Shown: positions 6,595 through 14,048 of the stretch, piece by piece | Layout: every line of letters starts with the position of its first letter | Numbering within the stretch: the first letter of the stretch is position 1 | Source: an uncultured Oscillospiraceae bacterium | GTDB lineage: Bacteria > Bacillota > Clostridia > Oscillospirales > Acutalibacteraceae | Length of the DNA stretch: 18,786 bases | Assembly (NCBI GenBank): GCA_900543525.1 | Contig: UQRS01000042.1 | Span: forward strand, 1-18,786 | Direction of reading: 5' to 3' | The notes under the pieces: generated by a model | What the model saw: only the letters and a program-made list of their open reading frames with translations | What the model was told of the DNA's origin: nothing | The model's database searches: none | Translations under genes and position numbers: made by a program

Positions 6595-7797
6595 TTGGCA
6601 TGCGGCGGTTATTTTGACAACAGTGCGACAACAAAGCCCTGCGCGGCGGCGATTGCGCGCATGGAGGAGATGCTGACTGGCGTTTGGGGAAATCCATCCT
6701 CCCTGTATGACATGGGGATCGCCGCCGAGGCCGTGCTGGAGGAGGCCCGGCGTGCCATCGCCGCGCGGGTTGGCGCCCGGGCGGAGGAGGTCTATTTTAC
6801 CTCCGGCGGGACGGAGGCGAACAACCTCGCCCTGCTTGGCGCTGCGGCCGCTTTGCGCCGCCGCGGCAAACGGGTGATTCTGTCGGCGGTCGAGCACGCC
6901 TCGGTGCTGGAGGCGGCAGCGGAGCTGGAACGTCAGGGGTTCGAGGTGATTCGTCTGACCCCTGCGGCCGACGGCCGGATCCCGCCCGAGAAAATCGCGG
7001 CCGCAGTGAATGGGGATACCATCCTCCTCAGCATGATGCTGGTGAACAATGAAACCGGCGCCATCAACCCGGTGGGGGAGGCGGCACGGCTTCTGAAAGC
7101 GGCCAGCCCTACGGCGCTGCTGCACTGCGACTGTGTGCAGGCGTTCGGCAAGCTGCCTTTTAAAATGGAGCAGCTGGGGGCGGATGTAATCACCCTCAGC
7201 GCACACAAGATTCACGGCCCGAAGGGGGTCGGCGCACTGGTCAAGCGGCGGGAGGTTCGGCTGCTTCCCCGGGTTTTCGGCGGCGAGCAGGAGCGCAAGC
7301 TGCGCCCGGGAACCGAGGCATCTCCGCTGATTGCGGGACTGCTCGGCGCGATGGAGGCACTGCCCGATCCAAAGGAGGCCGCCGCGCACGCGGCACTGCT
7401 GCAAAAGTCGGTGCTTGAGGGACTCCGCGGGCTGCCGGGGATCGAGGTCAACTCGCCGGCCGACGGACTGCCCTATATTCTCAATCTTTCGGTGACCGGC
7501 ATCCGGTCGGAGACCATGCTGCATTTTCTGGAGGAGCGGGGACTCTATGTCTCGAGCGGGAGCGCCTGCTCAAAGGGAAAGGGCAGCCACGTGCTGGCGG
7601 CGATGGGACTCTCGCGCGAGCGGGTGGACAGCGCGGTGCGCATCAGCTTCTCACGGGAAAACACGGTGGAGGAGTGTGCCGCCCTGGCCGAAGGGATTCG
7701 GGCGGCCAGCGCCCGGTTGAAAAGGAACCCCGGGAACCGTGCTGCGCCCGGTTCCCATGGGAATCCTGTCGGCGGAAACCGCCTCCCGCCGCGCTGA
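6595..7797 (+). CDS. NifS/IscS-type cysteine desulfurase
   Basis: A 400-residue class V aminotransferase-fold, PLP-dependent enzyme that takes sulfur from cysteine as an enzyme-bound persulfide. Visible landmarks: YFDNSATT at the N-terminus, the GGTEANN PLP-binding segment, His101 in SAVEHAS, the PLP Lys205 in SAHKIHGPKG, and the sulfur-carrying Cys325 in SSGSACSKGKGSH. It starts with TTG, preceded by a strong GGGAGGGG six bases upstream; no better start exists in frame. With thiI next, its job is most likely to pass sulfur to ThiI for 4-thiouridine in tRNA, as NifZ does in Bacillus. The core ends around LKR; the last 26 residues or so are Gly/Pro/Arg/Asn-rich and are encoded by DNA full of hairpins, so they look like an acquired extension. 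HCDC (178-181) replaces the common HVDA. Confidence 0.93.
   Translation: MACGGYFDNSATTKPCAAAIARMEEMLTGVWGNPSSLYDMGIAAEAVLEEARRAIAARVGARAEEVYFTSGGTEANNLALLGAAAALRRRGKRVILSAVEHASVLEAAAELERQGFEVIRLTPAADGRIPPEKIAAAVNGDTILLSMMLVNNETGAINPVGEAARLLKAASPTALLHCDCVQAFGKLPFKMEQLGADVITLSAHKIHGPKGVGALVKRREVRLLPRVFGGEQERKLRPGTEASPLIAGLLGAMEALPDPKEAAAHAALLQKSVLEGLRGLPGIEVNSPADGLPYILNLSVTGIRSETMLHFLEERGLYVSSGSACSKGKGSHVLAAMGLSRERVDSAVRISFSRENTVEECAALAEGIRAASARLKRNPGNRAAPGSHGNPVGGNRLPPR
7732..7756. repeat. Hairpin repeat, copy 1 (inside the 3' end of nifS-like gene)
   Basis: GGGAACCG (7732-7739) pairs perfectly with CGGTTCCC (7749-7756) around the loop TGCTGCGCC. A second hairpin 94 bp downstream has the same loop and a similar stem. 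It lies within the coding end of the cysteine desulfurase. Confidence 0.6.
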
Positions 7798-7806
7798 TGG
7801 CGCGGC
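7788..7806. repeat. Hairpin with the nifS-like stop codon in its loop
   Basis: GCCGCGC (7788-7794) pairs perfectly with GCGCGGC (7800-7806) around TGATG, whose TGA is the stop codon of the cysteine desulfurase. No T-run follows, so it is not a standard terminator; it could stabilise the mRNA 3' end or belong to the repeat cluster. Confidence 0.45.
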
Positions 7807-7825
7807 ACCGGATTCCCGGAAAAGC

Positions 7826-7850
7826 GGAAACCGTGCTGCGCCCGGTTTTC
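7826..7850. repeat. Hairpin repeat, copy 2 (nifS-thiI intergenic)
   Basis: GGAAACCG (7826-7833) pairs with CGGTTTTC (7843-7850), with one G-T pair, around TGCTGCGCC, identical to the loop of copy 1. Relative to copy 1 the stem changes A for G and T for C on opposite arms, keeping the pairing, which suggests the fold matters. Confidence 0.6.
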
Positions 7851-7934
7851 GAAAGATATACTGCCGGCTGCAAATTTTTCAGGAAGAGATTTTCTGCCGG
7901 CGTGAAGCATATGGAAAGGCATGAGGTATAACAG

Positions 7935-9104
7935 ATGAAGGAAATTCTGCTGATCAAAAACGGCGAGCTGGCGCTGAAAGGACTCAACCGCTCGACCTTT
8001 GAGGATATTCTGATTAAGAATCTGCGGCGGACGCTGTCGCCGCTGGGCGCGTTGAAAATTCGCAAGGCGCAGTCGACCATTTACCTCGAGCCGGGAACGG
8101 AGGGGTACGATTTCGACGAGGCGGTCGAGCGGGTGAAAAAGGTGTTCGGCATCGCCGCCTTCAGCCGGGCGGCCGTGACCGAGAAGGATTTGGAGGTTAT
8201 CAAGCGTACGGCCGCCGACTATCTTGCCGAGACGCTGCGGGGCATTTCTACCTTTAAGGTGGAGGCCAAGCGCGCCGACAAAAATTTCCCCTGCAAGTCG
8301 CCGGAGATTTGCAGGGAGGTGGGCGGCTACCTCCTCTCCAGATTCCATCATTTGTCGGTTGACGTGCATAACCCCGATCTGGTCGTGATGGTGGAGGTGC
8401 GGGACTTCGGCGCCTACATTCACGCGGGGCAGATCACCGGCGCCGGCGGTATGCCGGTGAGCAGCGGCGGCCGGGCGACCGTCCTGATTTCGGGCGGAAT
8501 CGACAGCCCGGTGGCGGCCTGGATGATGGCCAAGCGCGGACTGGAGCTGAACGCCGTTCATTTTGCCAGCCCGCCCTATACCAGCCAGCGCGCCGAGCTG
8601 AAGGTCATCCACCTTCTGGAAAAGGTGGCCGAGTACAGCAGCACCATCCGGCTGGAGATTGTTCCCTTCACCGAGATACAGGAGGAGATCGGACGCCTCT
8701 GCCCGGAGGAGTATTTTACGCTGATCATGCGGCGGATTATGATGCGGATTGCCGAACAGCTGGCGCGGCGGCGGAACAGCCTCGCCCTCATTACGGGGGA
8801 GAGCGTCGGCCAGGTCGCGAGTCAGACGCTGCCGGCGCTCGGCGTGACCGACGCGGTGGTGGGAATGCCGGTTTTCCGGCCGCTGATCGGCATGGATAAG
8901 GAAGAGATTATCGCCATTTCCAGAAAAATTGATACTTTTGATATTTCTACCCTCCCGTTTGAGGATTGCTGCACCGTCTTTACGCCGCGGCATCCCAAAA
9001 CTCGCCCGGTGCTCGAAAAAGTGGCCGAGGCGGAGGCGGCGCTCGACCTCGATAACCTGATTGCCAGGGCGATTGAAGGTGTACGGGTGCAGTATGTGGG
9101 GTAG
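7935..9104 (+). CDS. thiI: tRNA 4-thiouridine synthase ThiI
   Basis: A 389-residue protein with an N-terminal ferredoxin-like plus THUMP RNA-binding region (about residues 1-165) and a PP-loop ATP pyrophosphatase domain with SGGIDSP at 186-192. It adenylates U8 of tRNA and, with persulfide sulfur from the neighbouring desulfurase, makes 4-thiouridine; in some bacteria it also supplies sulfur for the thiamine thiazole. The C-terminal rhodanese domain of the enteric enzyme is absent, as usual in Firmicutes. AGG lies about ten bases before the ATG. It is 137 bp after the desulfurase gene, with hairpins between, and is followed by a terminator. Confidence 0.95.
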   Translation: MKEILLIKNGELALKGLNRSTFEDILIKNLRRTLSPLGALKIRKAQSTIYLEPGTEGYDFDEAVERVKKVFGIAAFSRAAVTEKDLEVIKRTAADYLAETLRGISTFKVEAKRADKNFPCKSPEICREVGGYLLSRFHHLSVDVHNPDLVVMVEVRDFGAYIHAGQITGAGGMPVSSGGRATVLISGGIDSPVAAWMMAKRGLELNAVHFASPPYTSQRAELKVIHLLEKVAEYSSTIRLEIVPFTEIQEEIGRLCPEEYFTLIMRRIMMRIAEQLARRRNSLALITGESVGQVASQTLPALGVTDAVVGMPVFRPLIGMDKEEIIAISRKIDTFDISTLPFEDCCTVFTPRHPKTRPVLEKVAEAEAALDLDNLIARAIEGVRVQYVG

Positions 9105-9115
9105 AATAGAGTAAG

Positions 9116-9144
9116 GAAAAACCGGCCTTTTGGTTTTTCTTTTA
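9116..9144 (+). terminator. Rho-independent terminator after thiI
   Basis: GAAAAACC (9116-9123) pairs with GGTTTTTC (9132-9139) and is followed by TTTT, 12 bp after the thiI stop. It separates the sulfur-relay genes from the cinA operon. The next 100 bp (9145-9248) have short GC-rich stems such as CCGCG/CGCGG near 9191-9205 and no clear promoter. Confidence 0.75.
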
Positions 9145-9248
9145 AGCTGGCAAGGTTCACTCCCGTCAGCCGAGAATGACGCCGCGCGCTACGCGGTATT
9201 ACGCCGAGGAAAGGAAGCCCCCTGGCTTTTTGGGGCATGGTGGTATAT

Positions 9249-12086
9249 ATGAACGGTGAAATCATCTGTGTGGGAACCGAGTTGCTGCTCGGCGATATTC
9301 TGAACACCAATGCACAGTACCTCTCCCGCGAGCTGGCGGCGCTGGGGATCAATCTTTTTCATCAGACGGTGGTGGGGGACAATCCCGACCGGCTGAAGGA
9401 GGCGGTGGCCGAAGCGCTCAGCCGCAGTGACCTTGTGCTGCTGACCGGCGGACTCGGCCCGACGGGGGACGACCTGACCAAGGAGACGGTCGCCGATCTG
9501 CTCGGCCTGCCGCTGGTCGAGGACGCGGAGAGCCTCCGCCGGATGGAGGCGTACTTTCGCCGCAGCGGGCGAAAAATGACCCCCAACAACCGCAAGCAGG
9601 CGATGGTTCCCGAGGGAGCCGTTGTATTCCAGAACGACAACGGCACTGCGCCGGGAATCGCGATTTCCTCCGGGAAACAGACGGTTATCCTGCTGCCCGG
9701 CCCGCCCGATGAGATGCGGCCGATGTTTGAAACGCAGGTGCGCCCCTATCTCGCGGGGAAGAGCGGCGCGGCCATTCTCTCCCATTCTGTCCGTCTGTTC
9801 GGGATTGGGGAGGCGGCTGCGGCCGAAAAGCTCTCCGATTTGTTCGAGTCGGAAAACCCGACCGTCGCGCCCTATGCCAAGACCGGCGAGGTTGAGATCC
9901 GGGTGACTGCCTCCGGCCGGGATAAGGCTGCGGCCGACCGCCTTTGCCGCCCGATGGTAGAAAAGATTACCGCCCGTATGGGGGATTATGTTTACGGTGT
10001 GGACACCGAAAATCTGCAGCAGGCAGTTATCGCTTTGCTGGAGCAGCAGAAAATGAAAATCGCCACAGCCGAGTCCTGTACTGCCGGCCTGCTTTCCAAA
10101 AAGCTGACCGAGGTGTCCGGCTCCTCCGCTGTGTTTGATATGGGGATTGTGGCCTACGCCAACTCGGTCAAGACCAACGCTTTGGGTGTCCCGGCGGAGG
10201 TGATCTCCGCGCACGGTGCGGTCAGTCCGCAGACGGCGGCCGGTATGGCTCTCGGCGTGCGGGAGATCAGTGGCGCCGACATCGGTGTTTCGATCACCGG
10301 GGTGGCCGGGCCCGCCGCGTCGGAGGATAAGCCGGTCGGCCTGGTCTACATCGCACTGTGCGACGGCACGGCGGTTTGGGTGGAACGGCTCATGCTCGGC
10401 CGCGGCCGCCGCGACGAGCGGGAGACGATACGCGAAATCGCGGCCAAGTCGGCCCTCAACCTCGCCCGCAGGTATCTGTGCGGCAGTCTGCCGAAAAAGG
10501 ACAGTCTGCCGGCGGTGAATATTTACAGCGCAGGCATATTTGACCATCTGCTGCCTACCTCGGTTGAGCTGGCGGCCTTTTCGAGCGCTACGGCTCCTCG
10601 GCCGGAGGCTGCCTCGCAATCGCAAACCGCACAGACTCCGCAAATTCCGGAAACCCCGTCGACTCCGGCGGAGGAGCGTGCGGAGGAGGGCACGGAGCTT
10701 TACTCCGGCGCCGCCACGCACACCGGAAGGGAGGCGGCGCGCACCGGTGCGCTCACGCCGGAGGAAATCGGCGGAAACCCCGTTCCGGTTGCGGCCGGCG
10801 AGCCGGAGGATGTTCCGCTTTCGGCGCCGGCGGCGGAGGATTCGGCCGCGAAGACAGAGCCGCTTCCACTTCCTAAAAAGAAAAAGCCGTGGTACAAGCG
10901 GCTTGGCCGTGCCCTCTTCCCCTGCAAGGGCGACCGCCCAGGGGAGGTTTTGCGCAAGCTGATCTTTTTGATCGCACTGATCGCCCTCATCGGCTCGGGT
11001 GCATATATTGCCAACTACTATATCAACGGATATTTCCAGCGGCAGCAGCTGTCCGATGTGCAGGATCTGTACAAGGTTGTCGCCGATAACGATGAGGTGG
11101 GAGAGGACGGCATCTACAAAAAATTCGACGCGCTGCTTGCCATGAACTCGGATACCATCGGCTGGCTGAGCATCGACGATACAAATATTGACAACCCGGT
11201 TTTCCACAATACCGACAAGGGAACGACCGAGCAGGAGAAGAACAACTATTATGTGTACCACAACATGTACAGGGAGAACAACATGTATGGGGCGCTGTTC
11301 CTCGATTCAAGCTCGACCTTCTCCCGCGATGCGGTCAGCCAGAATCAGGTTATCTACGGGCACAACATGAATGACGGCACCATGTTCAACAACCTGCGCA
11401 AGTATCGGGAGCTGGCCTTCACCAAAGAGCACATGATTATCAATTATGATACGCTGTACGATTTGGGCAAGTACAAGATCTTTGCCGTGATGGTGACCAA
11501 TACCGAGTCCAAGCATGACGGCGGCTTTATCTTCAATTACCGGATCCCGGATTTCTCCACCCAGTCGGAGTTCCTCCGCTGGATTGAAAATTGCAAGGCC
11601 CGTTCGATTTACAACACGCCGGTGGATGTGCAGCCGTATGATGAGATTCTGACCCTCTCCACCTGCATCTATGACTTTGACAACGCCCGACTGGTCGTGA
11701 TGGCCCGTAAGGTGCGGGAGGATGAGGGGCAGACGGTCGATCCTTCGGCTGTCGTTTTGAATCCCTCTCCGCTCTATCCGCAGGCCTGGTATGATAAAAA
11801 GGGCGGCTCCAAGCCGTCGCTGGACATCGACACGAGGGAGTTTAATACAACGGCCGACGCGGCGGCACAGAACGCCGCAAACAGCCGGGTCTCCTCGATC
11901 TCCAGCACACGGTGGACGGCCACCGTCTCGACGGCAGGGGGCAGGACCTCCTCCGCTGCATCGTCTGCGGCGACATCTGCAGCGTCGACCGCGGCGCCGG
12001 CCGTCCCCGCCTCTTCGGCCGGGGGAGACACGGTTTCGGACAGCTCGTCCGGGGCCGCCGAAGCCGCCGAGCCGGATCTGGAATAA
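9249..12086 (+). CDS. CinA-class B sortase fusion protein
   Basis: One uninterrupted 945-residue frame. Residues 1-408 are a complete CinA: a MoCF-type domain (VGTELLLGDILNTN, TGGLGPTGDDLTKE), a linker domain, and the nicotinamide nucleotide amidase domain (TAESCTAGLLSKKL and ITGVAGPAASEDKPVGLVYIAL). A Pro/Ala/Glu-rich linker (409-570), ending in a basic stretch, leads to one membrane helix (571-592) and a class B sortase with catalytic His705 (YGHNM), Cys806 (LSTCIYDF) and Arg814. A Ser/Ala/Thr-rich tail ends the protein. Topology would be CinA inside and sortase outside. CinA enzymes recycle NMN and hydrolyse ADP-ribose-type compounds; SrtB enzymes anchor proteins or build pili. No Met codon and no Shine-Dalgarno for a separate sortase occurs between the two halves. 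An in-frame ATG 12 bases earlier is less likely than this one, which has GGTGG upstream and gives the family start MNGEII. Confidence 0.9.
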   Translation: MNGEIICVGTELLLGDILNTNAQYLSRELAALGINLFHQTVVGDNPDRLKEAVAEALSRSDLVLLTGGLGPTGDDLTKETVADLLGLPLVEDAESLRRMEAYFRRSGRKMTPNNRKQAMVPEGAVVFQNDNGTAPGIAISSGKQTVILLPGPPDEMRPMFETQVRPYLAGKSGAAILSHSVRLFGIGEAAAAEKLSDLFESENPTVAPYAKTGEVEIRVTASGRDKAAADRLCRPMVEKITARMGDYVYGVDTENLQQAVIALLEQQKMKIATAESCTAGLLSKKLTEVSGSSAVFDMGIVAYANSVKTNALGVPAEVISAHGAVSPQTAAGMALGVREISGADIGVSITGVAGPAASEDKPVGLVYIALCDGTAVWVERLMLGRGRRDERETIREIAAKSALNLARRYLCGSLPKKDSLPAVNIYSAGIFDHLLPTSVELAAFSSATAPRPEAASQSQTAQTPQIPETPSTPAEERAEEGTELYSGAATHTGREAARTGALTPEEIGGNPVPVAAGEPEDVPLSAPAAEDSAAKTEPLPLPKKKKPWYKRLGRALFPCKGDRPGEVLRKLIFLIALIALIGSGAYIANYYINGYFQRQQLSDVQDLYKVVADNDEVGEDGIYKKFDALLAMNSDTIGWLSIDDTNIDNPVFHNTDKGTTEQEKNNYYVYHNMYRENNMYGALFLDSSSTFSRDAVSQNQVIYGHNMNDGTMFNNLRKYRELAFTKEHMIINYDTLYDLGKYKIFAVMVTNTESKHDGGFIFNYRIPDFSTQSEFLRWIENCKARSIYNTPVDVQPYDEILTLSTCIYDFDNARLVVMARKVREDEGQTVDPSAVVLNPSPLYPQAWYDKKGGSKPSLDIDTREFNTTADAAAQNAANSRVSSISSTRWTATVSTAGGRTSSAASSAATSAASTAAPAVPASSAGGDTVSDSSSGAAEAAEPDLE

Positions 12087-12144
12087 AAAATATGGATGAC
12101 GCGGCAACGATGTCTTGCATTTTCAGGGAAAGAGGATAGCCGTT

Positions 12145-13515
12145 TTGAACAAGGATGTACGTGTAGATATCATTTATTTTTGCACGCCGGCCGATTGGAG
12201 ATTTGAATCCGAGCTGCACGGCGACGCATATGACCTTCGCCTGCTGACCCAGACCGCCTCCACCCGGGTGGAGGCGGTTCACGCGCTTGGCCGTGCGGTA
12301 GGCCGGAGTGAGATTATTCTGATCATCGGCGGCTTTTACGGGGAGATTTATCTGCCGGCCACGGTGGCTGCGGCGATCGGTTTCTCCTGCCAGAGGGTTG
12401 GTCTGGCCGGTGCGACCCGGGAGGAGACGCTGGTTTTTCCGGCCGGGTCGACGCCGTTTGCTCTGGATGGCCGGCTGCGCGGCGCATCCGTTTCCAGCGG
12501 ACCACAGACGATTTTCTTTTTGGATGAGGATCGCGCCGGTCGTATCCGCCTGCTGCGGGAGGCGATTTTGCCGCAGATTCTCTCCCGATACGCTTTGGCG
12601 GGTGGGGCGCAGACTCCGCCCCCTGCGGCGAACGCGGCGGGCAAACCTCTTGCAAAAGCGCCGGAGAGGGCGGATGTACCCGCGCCGGAAGCGGAGGCTG
12701 CCGCTTCCGGCAGCTCGGCGAACAAGGCGGACAAGCCGCTTGCAAAAGTGCCGGAAAAGGCGGATGTACCTTTGCAGGAGGCAGGGACTGCCGCTTCCGG
12801 CAGCCCGGCGAACGCGGCGGACAAGCCTCTTGCAAAAGTGCCGGAGAGGGCGGATGTACCCGCGCCGGAAGCGGAGGCTGCCGCCGTGCCCGAGCCGCTT
12901 GAAATCGAGCGGGTGGTTCTGACGCCTCGCCGGCCGGCCTCCAAAACCGGGCGGGAGTTGCCGCGTATTCCCCAGCTGGAGGAGCCGTCGGCTGCGGAAA
13001 AACAGATTCTGGAGGGGCTGCCGCGGCTGCATCTCTCCCCCGAACGGGAGGGGAAAGCGGATCGGCTGCCGGAGAAGCTCTCCTTCCCGGAGCGGGAGCC
13101 GGAAAGCCTCCCGCGGACGCATGTGGAGCTGAAGAATATCCGGATTGCCGCCGCGCCCGAACCGAAGGAGAAGCCTGCCTCCATTTCGACGAAGGAACGG
13201 CCGAAGGAGGCGCGCGCGGCCGAAATTCCGCCGGTTGAGATGAAGAAAATGCATCTTCCGACCGAGGATGCGCCGAAGCCGGGCGACTGGCTCCGGGCGG
13301 AGGCGCTGCCGGATGGGGAGGATGCCCCCCCGCCGGAGGAGGAAGCGCTGGCGGTTGGCCGCGTGGCAAAAATTGTGATCGCGGTGATTGCGGTCGTGCT
13401 GCTTTTGCTGGCGCTTTGGTCGGGGTACAGCTATTTCGCCTCCGCCGCGGGAGAGGCAGCGCTTCCCTCGGGCTGGACGGCGGAAGCGAAGGAATGGGGA
13501 GGAACAGTATGGTAG
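12145..13515 (+). CDS. Degenerate CinA-like MoCF domain, repeats and C-terminal membrane anchor
   Basis: A 456-residue protein not known to me as a named family. Residues 1-150 align by eye with the first domain of the CinA encoded just upstream: EAVHALGRAVGRSEIILIIGG matches EAVAEALSRSDLVLLTGG, and RGASVSSGPQTIFFL matches PGIAISSGKQTVILL. The signature GGLGPTGDD is replaced by GGFYGEIYL and a helix of about 20 residues is missing, so it is probably inactive. Three 30-residue repeats follow (about 162-251), then a long Pro/Glu/Lys-rich disordered region, a membrane helix (about 408-430) and a 25-residue outer tail. The TTG start has AGAGG nine bases upstream; an earlier in-frame TTG at 12115 has none. 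It lies 58 bp after the fusion gene and overlaps the next gene by 7 bases. A scaffold or regulatory partner of the CinA-sortase is an inference. Confidence 0.8.
   Translation: MNKDVRVDIIYFCTPADWRFESELHGDAYDLRLLTQTASTRVEAVHALGRAVGRSEIILIIGGFYGEIYLPATVAAAIGFSCQRVGLAGATREETLVFPAGSTPFALDGRLRGASVSSGPQTIFFLDEDRAGRIRLLREAILPQILSRYALAGGAQTPPPAANAAGKPLAKAPERADVPAPEAEAAASGSSANKADKPLAKVPEKADVPLQEAGTAASGSPANAADKPLAKVPERADVPAPEAEAAAVPEPLEIERVVLTPRRPASKTGRELPRIPQLEEPSAAEKQILEGLPRLHLSPEREGKADRLPEKLSFPEREPESLPRTHVELKNIRIAAAPEPKEKPASISTKERPKEARAAEIPPVEMKKMHLPTEDAPKPGDWLRAEALPDGEDAPPPEEEALAVGRVAKIVIAVIAVVLLLLALWSGYSYFASAAGEAALPSGWTAEAKEWGGTVW
12628..12897 (+). repeat. Three tandem 90-bp coding repeats
   Basis: Units at 12628-12717, 12718-12807 and 12808-12897 each encode 30 residues of the pattern AN.A.KPLAK.PE.ADVP..EA..AA. 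Units 1 and 3 are most alike. The unit is a multiple of three, so copy-number change keeps the frame. The encoded segment is Ala/Pro/Glu/Lys-rich and presumably a flexible spacer between the cytoplasmic domain and the membrane helix. Confidence 0.9.
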
Positions 13516-13997
13516 AAAGTATCACCAACGCACTGCGGGACAGCCTGCCGGCTGAGCTGGTGGTGTTTATCGTCTCGATGCTGCCGCTGGTCGAGCTGCG
13601 CGGCGGATTGATTGCGGCGGCGCTGCTGAACATATCCTGGGGAAAGGCGTTCCTGATCTGCTTTCTTGGGAACATGCTGCCCATTCCCTTTATCCTTTTG
13701 TTTTTGAAGAAAATTTTTGCCCTGCTGCGAAAGATCAAGGCCTTTGACCGATTTATGGCTTTTCTGGATCGCAAGGTGGAAAAGGGGAGCGCCACGGTCA
13801 ATAAGTATAAAATATGGGGGCTGTTCATTCTGGTGGCGATTCCGCTGCCGGGAACCGGCGCCTGGACCGGTGCGCTGGTGGCAGACGCGCTGGATATCCG
13901 GATTAAAAAATCGCTGCCGGCGATTGCGGCCGGCGTGGTAGTGGCCGGCCTTATCATCTCGTTTATCAGCTACGTGCTGCCGGCCTGGCTCAGTTAG
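13509..13997 (+). CDS. Sm_multidrug_ex-family membrane protein
   Basis: A 162-residue integral membrane protein with about four hydrophobic segments, matching the 'small multi-drug export protein' family by its early SMLPLVELRGGLIAAALLN segment, the NMLPIPFILLFLKKIF helix and the IPLPGTGAWTGALVADAL motif. The family name comes from a weak historical link; the real function is not established and it has been grouped with SNARE-associated/DedA-like membrane proteins. The ATG lies inside the end of the preceding gene (ATGGTAG overlap) and has GGGAGG seven bases upstream, so it is translationally coupled to the CinA-like membrane protein. Confidence 0.85.
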   Translation: MVESITNALRDSLPAELVVFIVSMLPLVELRGGLIAAALLNISWGKAFLICFLGNMLPIPFILLFLKKIFALLRKIKAFDRFMAFLDRKVEKGSATVNKYKIWGLFILVAIPLPGTGAWTGALVADALDIRIKKSLPAIAAGVVVAGLIISFISYVLPAWLS

Positions 13998-14048
13998 GAT
14001 TTGGCTCGGCGCTGTTGTCGGGCCTGTTTTTTGGAAAGGCAGAGGAAT

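Noticed and set aside
10490..10960. CinA and sortase as two genes joined by a sequencing error
   Set aside because: The frame is continuous, no stop is hidden by a nearby shift, and the linker has no Met codon or ribosome site for a separate sortase; a read-level check would still be decisive.
9189..11261. A 690-codon open frame on the minus strand opposite the CinA-sortase gene
   Set aside because: Its product is Arg/Gly/His-rich with no recognisable domain and lies antisense to clear CinA and sortase sequence; long antisense frames are common in GC-rich genes.
12628..12897. Regularly spaced repeats suggesting a CRISPR array
   Set aside because: The repeats are contiguous 90-bp units without spacers, in frame within a gene.
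12323..13957. A 544-codon minus-strand frame opposite the CinA-like membrane gene
   Set aside because: Pro/Arg/Ser-rich low-complexity translation that follows the repeats on the other strand; it crosses two well-supported plus-strand genes.
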